NCBI RefSeq assembly: GCF_007990265.1
Contig: NZ_BJWH01000010.1
Coordinates: forward strand, 1-64,000
Length of the DNA stretch: 64,000 nt
Direction of reading: 5' to 3'
Source of the DNA: Cellulomonas terrae
GTDB lineage: Bacteria > Actinomycetota > Actinomycetes > Actinomycetales > Cellulomonadaceae
Part shown: piece after piece, positions 35,829-44,378 of the stretch
How positions within the stretch are numbered: position 1 is the first letter of the stretch
Layout of the letters: every line of letters begins with the position of its first letter
Notes under the pieces: model-generated
What the model saw: the letters and a program-made list of their open reading frames with translations, nothing else
The model's database searches: none
What the model was told of the DNA's origin: nothing
Program-made: the position numbers and the translations under genes

Positions 35829-38396
35829 ATGACAAGCCCTGCCAGCCTCGCCGATCGCATCCCCGCCGACCCCACCGACCCCGACGCGCTGTACGAGGCG
35901 TTCACCGACTGGGCGACCGACCAGGGGCTCACGCTGTACCCGCACCAGGACGAGGCGCTGCTCGAGCTGGTCACGGGCGCGCACGTGATCCTGTCGACGC
36001 CGACCGGCTCGGGGAAGTCGCTCGTCGCGGTCGCCGCGCACTTCGTCGCGCTGGCCCAGGGCCGACGGACGTACTACACCGCCCCGCTCAAGGCGCTGGT
36101 CAGCGAGAAGTTCTTCGCGCTCGTCGAGGCGTTCGGGTCGGCGAACGTCGGGATGATGACGGGCGACTCCGCGGTCAACCCGGGGGCCCCGATCATCTGC
36201 TGCACGGCCGAGATCCTCGCCAACGTGGCCCTGCGGGACGGCGACGGCGCGGACGTCGGCCAGGTCGTCATGGACGAGTTCCACTTCTACGCCGACCCGC
36301 AGCGCGGCTGGGCGTGGCAGGTGCCGCTGCTGGAGCTGACGAAGGTCCAGTTCGTGCTCATGTCCGCCACCCTCGGCGACGTCGGGTTCTTCGCCGAGGA
36401 CCTGACGCGGCGCACGCACCAGCCGGTCGCGGTCATCGCGAACGCCGAACGGCCCGTCCCCCTGACGTTCTCCTACGCGGTCGAGCCGCTGCACGAGCTC
36501 CTCGACGAGCTGGTGAAGACCCGTCGCGCCCCGGTCTACGTCGTGCACTTCACGCAGAAGGAGGCCGTCGAGCGGGCGCAGTCGCTCATGTCGACGCCGC
36601 TGGCCAGCCGGGAGCAGCGGGACCGGATCGCCGACGAGATCGCGGGGTTCCGCTTCGGGCCGGGCTTCGGCAAGACGCTGAACCGGCTGCTCCGGCACGG
36701 GGTCGGCGTGCACCACGCGGGGATGCTGCCGAAGTACCGCCGGGTGGTCGAGCGCCTCACCCAGCGCGGGCTGCTGCCGGTGGTCTGCGGCACGGACACG
36801 CTCGGCGTCGGCATCAACGTCCCCATCCGGACCGTGCTGCTGACCAGCCTGGTCAAGTACGACGGCGTCCGCATGCGGCACCTGTCCGCGCGCGAGTTCC
36901 ACCAGATCTCCGGCCGCGCCGGGCGGGCGGGCTTCGACACCGTCGGTGAGGTCATCATCCTGGCGCCGGAGCACGTGATCGAGAACCGCAAGCTGCTGGA
37001 GAAGGCCGGCGACGACCCCCGCAAGCTGAAGAAGATCATCCGGAAGAGGGCGCCGGAGGGTCACGTCAACTGGACCGACAAGACGTTCGAGCGCCTCCGC
37101 GACGCCCCGCCCGAACCGCTGACCAGCAGCTTCGCGGTGTCGCACGCGATGGTGCTGCACGTGCTGGCGCGCGAGGGCGACCCCGTGGCGGCGATGACGA
37201 AGCTGCTGACCGACAACCACGAGCCGGTCGGCGCCCAGGGTCGGCACGTCCGGCGGGCGATCGCGGTCTACCGGTCGCTACGCGCGGCCGGCGTGATCGA
37301 GCGCCCCTGGGTCGAGGACCCGACCGCGCCGCACGGGCGTCGCCGGGCCGTGCAGCTCACGGCGGAGCTGGCGCCGAACTTCGCGCTCAACCAGGCGCTG
37401 TCGCCGTTCGCGTACGCGGCGCTCGACCTGCTCGACCGTGACGACCCGGCCTACGCGCACGACGTCGTGTCCGTCATCGAGGCCACCCTCGACGACCCCC
37501 GGCAGGTTCTGTCCGCACAGGAGAACAAGGCCCGCGGCGAAGCCGTCGCCCAGATGAAGTCGGACGGGCTCGAGTACGACCAGCGCATGGCCCTGCTCGA
37601 GGACGTCGGCTACCCCAAGCCGCTCGCCGAGCTGCTGGAGGCCATGTTCGTCACCTACCGGCAGACCAACCCGTGGGTCGCGGACCTCGCCCTGTCCCCC
37701 AAGTCCGTGGTCCGGGACATGCACGAGCGGGCGATGAGCTTCGCGGAGTACGTCGCGTTCTACCAGCTGGACCGCACCGAGGGCGTCCTGCTGCGCTACC
37801 TCGCGGACGCCTACCGGGCACTGCGGCAGACGGTCCCGGAGGAGGCCCGCACCGAGGAGCTCTGGGAGATCATCGAGTGGCTGGGCGACCTGGTCCGCCG
37901 CACCGACTCGAGCCTCCTCGACGAGTGGGAGCGGCTGAGCAACCCGCTGGACGAGCACGGCGCCGACGCCCCCGGCGGGATCGACGAGGACGTCCCCGAG
38001 CCGATCACGGCCAACCCGCGCGTGTTCCGGGCGCTCGTGCGCGGGGCGCTGTTCCGTCGCGTCGAGCTGGCCGCACGCGAGTTCTACGGAGGGCTCGCGC
38101 AGCTCGGTGACCTCGACGCGGACGGGAACGCCTGGGACGCCGACCGCTGGCGGACCGCGCTGGACCCGTTCTACGACGAGCACGACGAGATCCTCACCGG
38201 CGCCCCGGCCCGCGGTCCGGCGCTGTTCCAGGTGACGCCCGGTCGAGGGACCTGGCAGGTGCGCCAGCTGCTCGACGACCCCGAGGGCGACCACGACTGG
38301 CGCATCGACGCGGCCGTCGACCTGGCGGGCTCCGACGAGACCGGCGAGGTGCAGCTGCGGATCGTGGCCGTGGGACCCCTGGGCGACCTGTCGTAG
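35829..38396 (+). CDS. DUF3516 DEAD/DEAH-box helicase
   Basis: The 855-residue protein has superfamily 2 helicase motifs in its first 400 residues: Walker [12 protein letters not shown], motif Ia [11 protein letters not shown], motif II DEFH, motif III SATLGD, then GVGINVP and [12 protein letters not shown]. The remaining half is DUF3516, specific to actinobacteria. It probably unwinds RNA or DNA; no pathway is known. Its stop codon TAG (38394-38396) doubles as the start of the TAGGTT hexamer of the next gene. Its divergent arrangement with rnhA hints at a shared nucleic-acid role but does not prove one. Confidence 0.9.
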   Translation: MTSPASLADRIPADPTDPDALYEAFTDWATDQGLTLYPHQDEALLELVTGAHVILSTPTGSGKSLVAVAAHFVALAQGRRTYYTAPLKALVSEKFFALVEAFGSANVGMMTGDSAVNPGAPIICCTAEILANVALRDGDGADVGQVVMDEFHFYADPQRGWAWQVPLLELTKVQFVLMSATLGDVGFFAEDLTRRTHQPVAVIANAERPVPLTFSYAVEPLHELLDELVKTRRAPVYVVHFTQKEAVERAQSLMSTPLASREQRDRIADEIAGFRFGPGFGKTLNRLLRHGVGVHHAGMLPKYRRVVERLTQRGLLPVVCGTDTLGVGINVPIRTVLLTSLVKYDGVRMRHLSAREFHQISGRAGRAGFDTVGEVIILAPEHVIENRKLLEKAGDDPRKLKKIIRKRAPEGHVNWTDKTFERLRDAPPEPLTSSFAVSHAMVLHVLAREGDPVAAMTKLLTDNHEPVGAQGRHVRRAIAVYRSLRAAGVIERPWVEDPTAPHGRRRAVQLTAELAPNFALNQALSPFAYAALDLLDRDDPAYAHDVVSVIEATLDDPRQVLSAQENKARGEAVAQMKSDGLEYDQRMALLEDVGYPKPLAELLEAMFVTYRQTNPWVADLALSPKSVVRDMHERAMSFAEYVAFYQLDRTEGVLLRYLADAYRALRQTVPEEARTEELWEIIEWLGDLVRRTDSSLLDEWERLSNPLDEHGADAPGGIDEDVPEPITANPRVFRALVRGALFRRVELAAREFYGGLAQLGDLDADGNAWDADRWRTALDPFYDEHDEILTGAPARGPALFQVTPGRGTWQVRQLLDDPEGDHDWRIDAAVDLAGSDETGEVQLRIVAVGPLGDLS

Positions 38397-38406
38397 GTTG
38401 GCCGTC

Positions 38407-38799
38407 ATGGCCACGTGGGACGACGTGCGAGCAGCCGTGGCGGCCCTGCCCGAGACCTCGGAGCAGCCCGAGCGCAGCTGGCGCGTCGGGAAGAAGCCAC
38501 TCGTCTGGGACCGTCCGCTGCGTGCGGTGCACCACCAGGCGCTGGGCTCGGCGGCCCCCGAGGGTCCGATCCTCGGTGCTCGCGTTCCCGACCTCGACGC
38601 CAAGGAGGAGCTCCTCGCGCGGCTCCCCGACGTGTACTTCGTGACGCCGCACTTCGACGGGTACCCGGCGATCCTCGCGCGGCTCGACGCGATCGACACC
38701 GACGAGCTCCGGGACCTGGTCGTCGAGGCGTGGCTGACGCAGGCGCCGAAGCGCGTCGCGAAGGCGTGGCTGGCGAGCCACCCGGACGGACCGGCCTGA
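38407..38799 (+). CDS. MmcQ/YjbR-family protein
   Basis: The 130-residue protein matches the MmcQ/YjbR fold (EQPERSWRVGKKPLVWDRPL, LPDVYFVTPHFDGYPAILARLDAID, WLTQAPKRVAKAW). Members are small DNA-binding-like proteins of unclear role. TAGGTT (38394-38399), which overlaps the helicase stop, is 7 nt before ATG 38407. The gene is therefore probably transcribed from its own leaderless promoter. Confidence 0.85.
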   Translation: MATWDDVRAAVAALPETSEQPERSWRVGKKPLVWDRPLRAVHHQALGSAAPEGPILGARVPDLDAKEELLARLPDVYFVTPHFDGYPAILARLDAIDTDELRDLVVEAWLTQAPKRVAKAWLASHPDGPA

Positions 38800-38827
38800 C
38801 GCGGTCCCGCCGGGTTACGGTTCGCGC

Positions 38828-39079
38828 ATGCCCACAGACGCCCCCGCGCGCCGCACGCGGTCGCCGCGCTTCGTGTTCCTCGTCTGCCTGGTCGCAGCGC
38901 TCGTGTCCGCGATCTGGGTGCTCGGCATCCTCACGATCGTCGCTGCCATCGCGCTCGTGGTCACCGGCATGGTGCTCCAGGCCCGCAACAAGAACCCGGC
39001 CACCTGGTACGCGGCGAGCACCGGCGTCGCCGCCGGGACGCTGATCTACCTGCTGATCGTGCTCGTCACCGGCCGGTAG
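38828..39079 (+). CDS. Small membrane protein, two to three helices
   Basis: The 83-residue protein has a basic N-terminus and hydrophobic segments at about 14-33, 33-50 and 66-80. I recognise no family. TACGGT (38816-38821) lies 6 nt before the ATG. It converges with the YccF gene, leaving a gap of only 3 bp and no terminator. Confidence 0.65.
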   Translation: MPTDAPARRTRSPRFVFLVCLVAALVSAIWVLGILTIVAAIALVVTGMVLQARNKNPATWYAASTGVAAGTLIYLLIVLVTGR

Positions 39080-39082
39080 GCG

Positions 39083-39481
39083 TCACTGCCCGTAGGCCGC
39101 CATCAGCCGGTCGGACGGGACGATCTGCTTGCCCAGCGGGAACAGCGAGATGGGCACCATCTTCCAGTTGGCCAGGGCCAGCGGGATGCCGATGATCGTG
39201 ATCGCCTCCGCGATGCCGGTGATGATGTGCATCAGCGCCAGCCACCACCCGGCGACGATCACCCAGATGATGTTGCCGATGACCGAGAACGCGCCCGCGG
39301 TCGGCTTGTCCACCACGGTCCGGCCGAACGGCCACAGCGCGTAGCTGGCCATCCGGAACGACGCGATGCCGAACGGGATCGTGATGATGAGGATGCAGCA
39401 GATGATGCCGGCGAGGACGTAGCCGACGGCCAGCCAGAAGCCGGCGAGCACGAGCCAGATGATGTTGAGCAGGGTCTTCAC
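39083..39481 (-). CDS. YccF-family inner membrane protein
   Basis: The 132-residue protein has the YccF repeat: two copies of a unit like NIIWLVLAGFWLAVGYVLAGI and NIIWVIVAGWWLALMHIITGI, each followed by ITIPFG or TIIGIPLA. It has about four membrane helices. The function is unknown. I start at GTG 39481 (MKTLLNIIW); five further upstream codons are open. Confidence 0.85.
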   Translation of the reverse strand: MKTLLNIIWLVLAGFWLAVGYVLAGIICCILIITIPFGIASFRMASYALWPFGRTVVDKPTAGAFSVIGNIIWVIVAGWWLALMHIITGIAEAITIIGIPLALANWKMVPISLFPLGKQIVPSDRLMAAYGQ

Positions 39482-39554
39482 GGGCCCAGCCTGCACCCGA
39501 CGCGGCTGCGGACGGTATCCGGGGAGGACCCTGATCCGCCCCTATCGTGGCTCC

Positions 39555-40058
39555 GTGGTGAAGAAGGAGCATGCCCCCACGGGGACTCCCGCGCTGGTCG
39601 CGCTGACGGCGGCGGGCGTCGCGCACACGGCGCACACGTACTCGCACGACCCGGCCAGCACCCTCGGGTACGGCCTGGAGGCGGCGGCCGCGCTCGGTGT
39701 CCCGGCGGAGCAGGTGTTTAAGACGCTCATGACGGTCGTGGACGGCACCCTCACGGTCGCCGTCGTGCCGGTGACCGGGCAGCTCGACCTCAAGGCGCTC
39801 GCGCAGGCCGTCGGGGGCAAGCGCGCCTCCATGGCGCCCAAGCAGGACGCCGAGCGCGCCACCGGCTACGTCGTCGGCGGCATCTCTCCGCTCGGCCAGC
39901 GCTCGCCGCATCCCACCGTGCTCGACGAGACCGTGTGGCTCTTCGACACCGTCCTGGTCTCCGGTGGCCGGCGGGGCCTCGACGTCGAGCTCTCCCCCGA
40001 CGACCTGGTCCGGCTCACGTCGGCGACCGTCGCCGACATCGCACGGTCCGACCCGTGA
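39555..40058 (+). CDS. ybaK: Cys-tRNA(Pro)/Cys-tRNA(Cys) deacylase YbaK
   Basis: The 167-residue protein has the YbaK/EbsC editing fold with HTYSHDP, EQVFKTLMTVVDG (catalytic Lys), VVPVTGQLDLKALAQAVGGKRASMA and YVVGGISPLGQ. It removes Cys mischarged on tRNA-Pro. The start is GTG 39555 or the adjacent GTG 39558; TATCGT (39543-39548) is 6 nt before the first. Its stop overlaps the yggS start (GTGA, 40055-40058). Confidence 0.92.
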   Translation: MVKKEHAPTGTPALVALTAAGVAHTAHTYSHDPASTLGYGLEAAAALGVPAEQVFKTLMTVVDGTLTVAVVPVTGQLDLKALAQAVGGKRASMAPKQDAERATGYVVGGISPLGQRSPHPTVLDETVWLFDTVLVSGGRRGLDVELSPDDLVRLTSATVADIARSDP

Positions 40059-40759
40059 TCGCCGACCGGCTCGCCGACGTCCGACGACGGGTCGCGCAGG
40101 CCGCCCTCGACGCCGGCCGGGACCCCGCGGACGTCCGCCTGCTGCTGGCGACCAAGACCCAGCCCGTCGACCTCGTCCTCGAGGCCCTCGCGGCCGACGC
40201 CCGGGCGCGTGCAGCCGACCCCACGCTCAGCGCCGTGCTGGTCGGCGAGAACCGCGTGCAGGAGCTCGTCGCCAAGGGGCCGTCGCTGGACGGGCTGGCG
40301 TCGCTGCACCTGATCGGGCCGTTGCAGTCCAACAAGGTCAACGCCGCCCTGCGCTGGGCGTCGTGCATCGAGTCGGTCGAGTCGCTGGACCTCGCGGAGC
40401 GCCTCTCCGCACGCACGAGCAGCACCCTGGACGTCTACCTGCAGGTCAACGTGTCGGGCGAGGAGTCCAAGCACGGCGTGGCGCCGTCCGAGGCCGTCGC
40501 ACTGGCCGGGGCCGTCGCCGCACTGCCCCACGTGCGGGTGGCTGGGCTCATGACGGTGGGTGCCCGCTCGGACGACGCCGCCGCCGTGAGGGCGGGCTAC
40601 GCGCTCCTGCGGTCGTTGCGGGACGAGGTCGTGGCCGCGGGGACTCAGACCGCGACGGAGCTGTCCATGGGCATGAGCGGGGACCTGGAGCTGGCGGTCG
40701 CGGAGGGTGCGACCCTGGTCCGCGTCGGCAGCGCGGTCTTCGGCGCCCGACCCAGGTAG
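40055..40759 (+). CDS. yggS: YggS-family pyridoxal-phosphate homeostasis protein
   Basis: The 234-residue protein carries the PLP-binding Lys in LLATKTQP, GENRVQELVAK, HLIGPLQSNKVNA and the C-terminal LSMGMSGDLELAVAEGATLVRVGSAVFG. The family binds PLP and controls its cellular pool, with no known catalysis. Here it is coupled to ybaK rather than to sepF or ftsZ. Confidence 0.93.
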   Translation: MIADRLADVRRRVAQAALDAGRDPADVRLLLATKTQPVDLVLEALAADARARAADPTLSAVLVGENRVQELVAKGPSLDGLASLHLIGPLQSNKVNAALRWASCIESVESLDLAERLSARTSSTLDVYLQVNVSGEESKHGVAPSEAVALAGAVAALPHVRVAGLMTVGARSDDAAAVRAGYALLRSLRDEVVAAGTQTATELSMGMSGDLELAVAEGATLVRVGSAVFGARPR

Positions 40760-40924
40760 CCCCCGCGCAGCAGCACGACCTGCGCGGTGCGGACCGCGGA
40801 GGCGGGTGCGCGCCGGCGCACGACGGCGCGCTCGCGGGCGTGCAGCACGGTGAGGCGGCGCAGCTCTCGGTCGAGGTCCATGCAGGTCAAGAGGGCTGAC
40901 CACACCTTCTGATACGCGCGTCCA

Positions 40925-40988
40925 TGACAAGCGGGCTTGACAGCGGGAAGGCTGTCAAGCACGCTTGTCATGTCAAGCACGCTTGTCA
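40925..40988 (+). promoter_or_regulatory. Three tandem palindromic operators and promoter of the HTH operon
   Basis: Three 18-bp sites share TGWCAAGC-NN-GCTTGWCA. They are 40925-40942 (TGACAAGCGGGCTTGACA, inverted relative to the rest) and two identical abutting copies of TGTCAAGCACGCTTGTCA at 40953-40970 and 40971-40988. TTGACA inside the first site (40937-40942) can be a -35, with a weak -10 CACGCT 17 nt on (40960-40965), so binding would block the promoter. The remainder of 40760-40924 shows nothing I can support. Confidence 0.75.
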
Positions 40989-41001
40989 ACGGAGGCCCTT
41001 C

Positions 41002-41061
41002 GTGAACACCCCCGACCCCCGGGACGCCCCCGCGGTCACGACGCCCGCGAGCGCCCGATGA
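41002..41061 (+). CDS. 19-residue leader ORF coupled to the HTH regulator
   Basis: GTG 41002 has GGAGG (40991-40995) at an ideal 6-nt spacing and opens a 19-codon frame (MNTPDPRDAPAVTTPASAR). Its TGA overlaps the ATG of the HTH gene (ATGA, 41058-41061). The HTH gene has no ribosome binding site of its own, so this frame probably serves to load ribosomes onto it. The product is Pro/Ala-rich and unlikely to have a function of its own. Confidence 0.6.
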   Translation: MNTPDPRDAPAVTTPASAR

Positions 41062-41252
41062 AGAACGACATCCGCCGACTGCGCGAGGAGGCCGGACTCT
41101 CGCAGGCGGCCCTCGCCGAGGCGCTGTCGGTCTCCCGCCAGACCGTGAACTCGCTGGAGAACGGTCGCTACGACCCCTCGCTGCCGCTCGCGTTCGCGGT
41201 GGCCCGCTACTTCCGCACGACGATCGAGGAGATCTTCCATGTCGACGCCTGA
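41058..41252 (+). CDS. Small XRE-type helix-turn-helix regulator
   Basis: The 64-residue protein is a bare HTH domain (IRRLREEAGLSQAALAEALSVSRQTVNSLENGRYDPSLPLAFAVARYF) of the YozG/Cro class, with no sensor domain. It is translationally coupled to a leader ORF upstream and overlaps the membrane protein gene by 14 bp downstream. This small-regulator plus membrane-protein pairing is common in Gram-positives. It is the likely ligand of the three palindromes upstream, making an autoregulated unit. Confidence 0.9.
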   Translation: MKNDIRRLREEAGLSQAALAEALSVSRQTVNSLENGRYDPSLPLAFAVARYFRTTIEEIFHVDA

Positions 41253-41673
41253 GACCAAGCGCTCCCTGTCCGACGCACGATTCCTCGTCGCCTTCGGCTG
41301 CGGGCTCGTGGCCGTGGGCGTCATGTGGCTCGTGTTCACGTTGGCGGGCCAGCCCGACACGGCCGCCGGCGCCCTCGTCGGCGGGCTCGCGGTGACCGCC
41401 CTCGCCGTCGTCGTCCGCTGGCGCGCCAAGCGTCGTGGCCCGTCCGCGGACGGCGAGTTCGGCCGCATCCTGCTGGGCACCGCCGACGAGCGCGACAGTG
41501 CGATCCTCACCGCGTCGCTGGCCTGGGTCGGGCTCGCCGCGTTCCTCGCCAACGCGATCGGCCTCGTCGCGGTCGCGCTGGGTGCGGACGGGTCGACCGT
41601 CATCGGTGCCATCGAGGCCTTCCTGATCGCCGTGCTCGTCGCAGCCTTCGTCCTGCTGTCGCGGCGGACCTGA
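41239..41673 (+). CDS. Four-helix membrane protein partnered with the HTH regulator
   Basis: The 144-residue protein has four hydrophobic helices (near 14-34, 41-58, 87-108 and 121-140) and a conserved-looking central loop with DERDSAILTASLAW. I recognise it only as the usual partner of small HTH regulators, of unknown function. Its ATG lies inside the HTH gene. It might hold or release the regulator at the membrane. Confidence 0.75.
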   Translation: MSTPETKRSLSDARFLVAFGCGLVAVGVMWLVFTLAGQPDTAAGALVGGLAVTALAVVVRWRAKRRGPSADGEFGRILLGTADERDSAILTASLAWVGLAAFLANAIGLVAVALGADGSTVIGAIEAFLIAVLVAAFVLLSRRT

Positions 41674-41698
41674 CCGCCCGCACGGCAGGATGGGCACC

Positions 41699-42064
41699 AT
41701 GAGCGACGAGCGCCGGTTCCCCCGCTGGGTGTACGGCACGGGGACCGACCCGGACGCACGGTTCTCGCTGGCCAACGAGCGGACGTTCCTCGCGTGGATC
41801 CGCACCTCGCTCGCGCTGCTGGCCGGCGGCGTGGCGCTGGAGGCGCTCGCTCTGCCCGTGCAGCCGGACCTGCGGTTCGCCGCCGCGCTCGTCCTGGTCG
41901 CCCTCGGCGTCCTCGCCCCGGCCCTGGCCTGGCTCGGCTGGGCCCGTGCCGAGCGCGCCGTCCGGCTGGGCACGTCGCTCCCGGCGCCGTCCGCGTTCGG
42001 CCTGCTCGTCATCGGCGTCGTCGTGGCCGGTGTCCTCGTGCTCGCAGGACTGGCGACGGCGTGA
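41699..42064 (+). CDS. DUF202 (YidH-type) membrane protein
   Basis: The 121-residue protein has the DUF202 signature DARFSLANERTFLAWIRTSLALLAGGVALEAL and three membrane helices. The family is of unknown function. GTG 42061 of the next gene overlaps its stop, so it is the first of a coupled pair of DUF202 proteins. I use ATG 41699; ATG 41690 is in frame. Confidence 0.88.
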   Translation: MSDERRFPRWVYGTGTDPDARFSLANERTFLAWIRTSLALLAGGVALEALALPVQPDLRFAAALVLVALGVLAPALAWLGWARAERAVRLGTSLPAPSAFGLLVIGVVVAGVLVLAGLATA

Positions 42065-42366
42065 CCGAGCCCCCTCCCACGCTCGCCGCCGAGCGCACGC
42101 ACCTGGCGTGGCGCCGCACCGCCATCGGGCTGACGGGGGGCGGGCTCGCGGCGTCCCACCTCCTGCAGGAGTTCGTCGGGCCGGCCTCCTGGAGCCTCGC
42201 CGCGGTCGCCGTCGTCGTGGCCGTGGCGCTGGCCTCGGTCTCGCACCGTCGGCACCTCGTCAGCGGCGCCCTGCCCCCGGGTGGGCGGCTCGTCGCGGCG
42301 AGCACCGCGGGGGTCCTCGTCATCGGCGTCGCCGCCCTGGCGTTCGTGGTGCTCCACGGTCCCTGA
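42061..42366 (+). CDS. Second DUF202 membrane protein
   Basis: The 101-residue paralogue has LAAERTHLAWRRTAIGLTGGGLAASHLL, the divergent form of the DUF202 motif, and three helices. The GTG start overlaps the upstream stop (GTGA). Tandem unlike DUF202 genes suggest a heteromeric membrane complex. It converges with the lipoate ligase gene, leaving a gap of 2 bp. Confidence 0.87.
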   Translation: MTEPPPTLAAERTHLAWRRTAIGLTGGGLAASHLLQEFVGPASWSLAAVAVVVAVALASVSHRRHLVSGALPPGGRLVAASTAGVLVIGVAALAFVVLHGP

Positions 42367-42368
42367 CG

Positions 42369-43427
42369 TCAGGGCACGCGGGCGGTCCAGGACGGGTCGG
42401 TGAACTTGGTCCGCATCAGGTCGGTCGCGCGGGCCAGCTCCTCGGGCCGCAGCTCGCCGTCGACCGACGGGTAGCGCGCCCGGAAGTGCGCGGCGAACGC
42501 GCCGATCACCTCGTCGCGGGGCAGCTGCGTCTGCGAGCGCACGGGGTCGACCCGCTTGTTCGCGCTCGCCGTCCCCTTGTCCGACAGCTTCTCGCGGCCG
42601 ATCCTGAGCACCTCGAGCATCTTGTCGGCGTCGATGTCGTAGGCCATGGTCACGTGGTGCAGCACGGCGCCACCGACGACCCGCTTCTGCGCCGAGCCGG
42701 CGAGCTTGCCCGCCACCGACGCGATGTCGTTCAGACCGCTGGTGTACGCCTGCACGCCGACGTCCGCGAGCGCGCCCAGCACCCATTCGTTGAGGAACGC
42801 GTAGGAGTCCTCGAACGACATCCCGTCGACCAGAGAGGCCGGCACCACCAGCGAGAACGTGATGCAGTTCCCCGCCTCCATGAACATCGCCCCGCCGCCG
42901 GAGATCCGCCGGACCACCGTGATGCCGTGGCGCTCCGCCGCCTCGAGGTCCACCTCGTTGCGCAACGACTGGAACGACCCGATGATCACCGCGGGATCGA
43001 CCCACTCCCAGAACCGCAGGGTCGGGCCACGCCGCCCCGCCGCGAGCTCCTCGGTGAGCACCTGGTCGAGCGCCGTGTGCAGGGCCGGGGGCAGCGGCCC
43101 GGGGTGGAGGATCTCGAACGTGTGGTCGCCCCAGCCGGTCGACCAGCCGAGCGCCCGCCGGACCGCGACCGCGACCGCGTGGGCGTCGAAGCCGACCATC
43201 GTGATCGGCTGCTCCTGCCGCACGAGCGCTGCGGTGACGGCCTCGGCGAGCCGGCTCACCGGGGTGTCCCGGGGCAGCCCGTCGAGGGCCGACGAGAGCA
43301 CCGGGAGCGCCTCGTCGGGCTCGAGGAAGAAGTCGCCGCTGACGCTCACCCCGGCCAGGAGGCCGTCCACCACGTCGAGGTCGACCGCGACGAGCTTGCC
43401 GCCGGGGACCTTGTACTCACCGTGCAC
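42369..43427 (-). CDS. Lipoate-protein ligase family protein with N-terminal accessory domain
   Basis: The 352-residue protein has an accessory domain first (about 1-95, HGEYKVPGGKLVAVDLDV and the GDFFLEPDEAL motif). The ligase domain follows (about 100-350) with RRISGGGAMF and the catalytic Lys region GLNDIASVAGKLAGSAQKR. It would attach lipoate or octanoate to E2 or GcvH, which fits the presence of kgd. In E. coli LplA the accessory domain is C-terminal; here it is N-terminal. TACGCT (43440-43435) lies 7 nt before GTG 43427. Confidence 0.85.
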   Translation of the reverse strand: MHGEYKVPGGKLVAVDLDVVDGLLAGVSVSGDFFLEPDEALPVLSSALDGLPRDTPVSRLAEAVTAALVRQEQPITMVGFDAHAVAVAVRRALGWSTGWGDHTFEILHPGPLPPALHTALDQVLTEELAAGRRGPTLRFWEWVDPAVIIGSFQSLRNEVDLEAAERHGITVVRRISGGGAMFMEAGNCITFSLVVPASLVDGMSFEDSYAFLNEWVLGALADVGVQAYTSGLNDIASVAGKLAGSAQKRVVGGAVLHHVTMAYDIDADKMLEVLRIGREKLSDKGTASANKRVDPVRSQTQLPRDEVIGAFAAHFRARYPSVDGELRPEELARATDLMRTKFTDPSWTARVP

Positions 43428-43450
43428 GCCGCCCAGCGTAGGCGCCCCGG

Positions 43451-44290
43451 TCAGCCGAGCGACCGCACGGCCGACTGGGCCTGGTCCTGGACCATCGCGG
43501 ACAGGCTCGCCGCGTCGCCGAGGGTCGCGCGCGCCTCGTCCGCGTCGCCCGCGGTGAGCGCCTCGGCGGTCCACGTGACGATGGCGTTGCCGACGAGCAT
43601 GTGGCCTCGGAACCCGGGCACCTCGGAGCCCTCGGCGAGGTGCACGATCTCCTGCACGATGGACGGGTAGACCGCCTGTCCCTCGATCGCGGGCTCGGCC
43701 GTCCAGGTGGCACCGTCGATGTCGGGGTTGAGCTGGCTGTACTCGGGGCACGCGTCGACGGCGGTCACGAGGGCGCGGAACGCCTCACGCGCCGCGGCCG
43801 GGTCGGGCAGCAGGAGGACCTCCTGCTCGAACGACATCGCGTCGTTGCCCCACATGAGAGCGTCGAACCAGGGGGGCGGCGTGGTCACGACGGTCACCGC
43901 GATCGTGCACTCCGGCGGCTCGACGGTCGAACCCGCGGGCAGGCCCCACGGCAGCTGGCCCGACGTGATCAGCGGCTGCACCTCGGGCTCGGCCGCCGGG
44001 ACGTCCGCGAGCAGCTCCGCCGAGGTGACGAACAGCCGCGGTGCCGACGTCCCGTCGAACATCGCGTCCGACCCGGGGGGCGGGACGGACGGCGACTGCG
44101 TGGTCGGTTCCGCGTCCGGCTCGGTGGCGGTGACCGTGACCGTCGGCGTCGGCTCGGTCTCCACGGGCGCCCACGGCTGGGCGACGAGCGCGGTGACCAG
44201 GGCGATCGCGAGGACGGCGACGAGCAGCCACCACCAGCCGGCACGAGACCGCCCAGGTCCGGCGTCGGGCGGCGGCGTACTGCCGGACAC
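43451..44290 (-). CDS. Membrane-anchored extracellular protein of unknown function
   Basis: The 279-residue protein has a short cytoplasmic N-terminus, one membrane helix (GWWWLLVAVLAIALVTALVA, near 18-37), a Thr/Pro/Glu linker and a folded extracellular domain of about 200 residues with at least two Cys. The domain resembles the PknH-like sensor or lipoprotein group, but I cannot confirm it. It is 23 bp upstream of the ligase gene on the same strand. Confidence 0.7.
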   Translation of the reverse strand: MSGSTPPPDAGPGRSRAGWWWLLVAVLAIALVTALVAQPWAPVETEPTPTVTVTATEPDAEPTTQSPSVPPPGSDAMFDGTSAPRLFVTSAELLADVPAAEPEVQPLITSGQLPWGLPAGSTVEPPECTIAVTVVTTPPPWFDALMWGNDAMSFEQEVLLLPDPAAAREAFRALVTAVDACPEYSQLNPDIDGATWTAEPAIEGQAVYPSIVQEIVHLAEGSEVPGFRGHMLVGNAIVTWTAEALTAGDADEARATLGDAASLSAMVQDQAQSAVRSLG

Positions 44291-44312
44291 GACCGCTCCT
44301 TCCGCACGTCGG

Positions 44313-44332
44313 CGGCCGCGCTGCAGCGGCCG
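44313..44332 (-). terminator. Possible terminator after cimA
   Basis: A 7-bp stem CGGCCGC/GCGGCCG with a 6-nt loop lies in the 88-bp gap after the cimA stop. It has no U-tract and is a weak candidate. Confidence 0.35.
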
Positions 44333-44378
44333 GTCCTCCGAGGCTAAGCCGCGACGGCCGACAGCGCAGGGATGAAGT

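Noticed and set aside
40645-40881. A minus-strand frame starting MDLDRELRRLTV upstream of the HTH operon
   Set aside because: Half of it is antisense to yggS, the product is Arg-rich without any motif, and it lacks a ribosome binding site.
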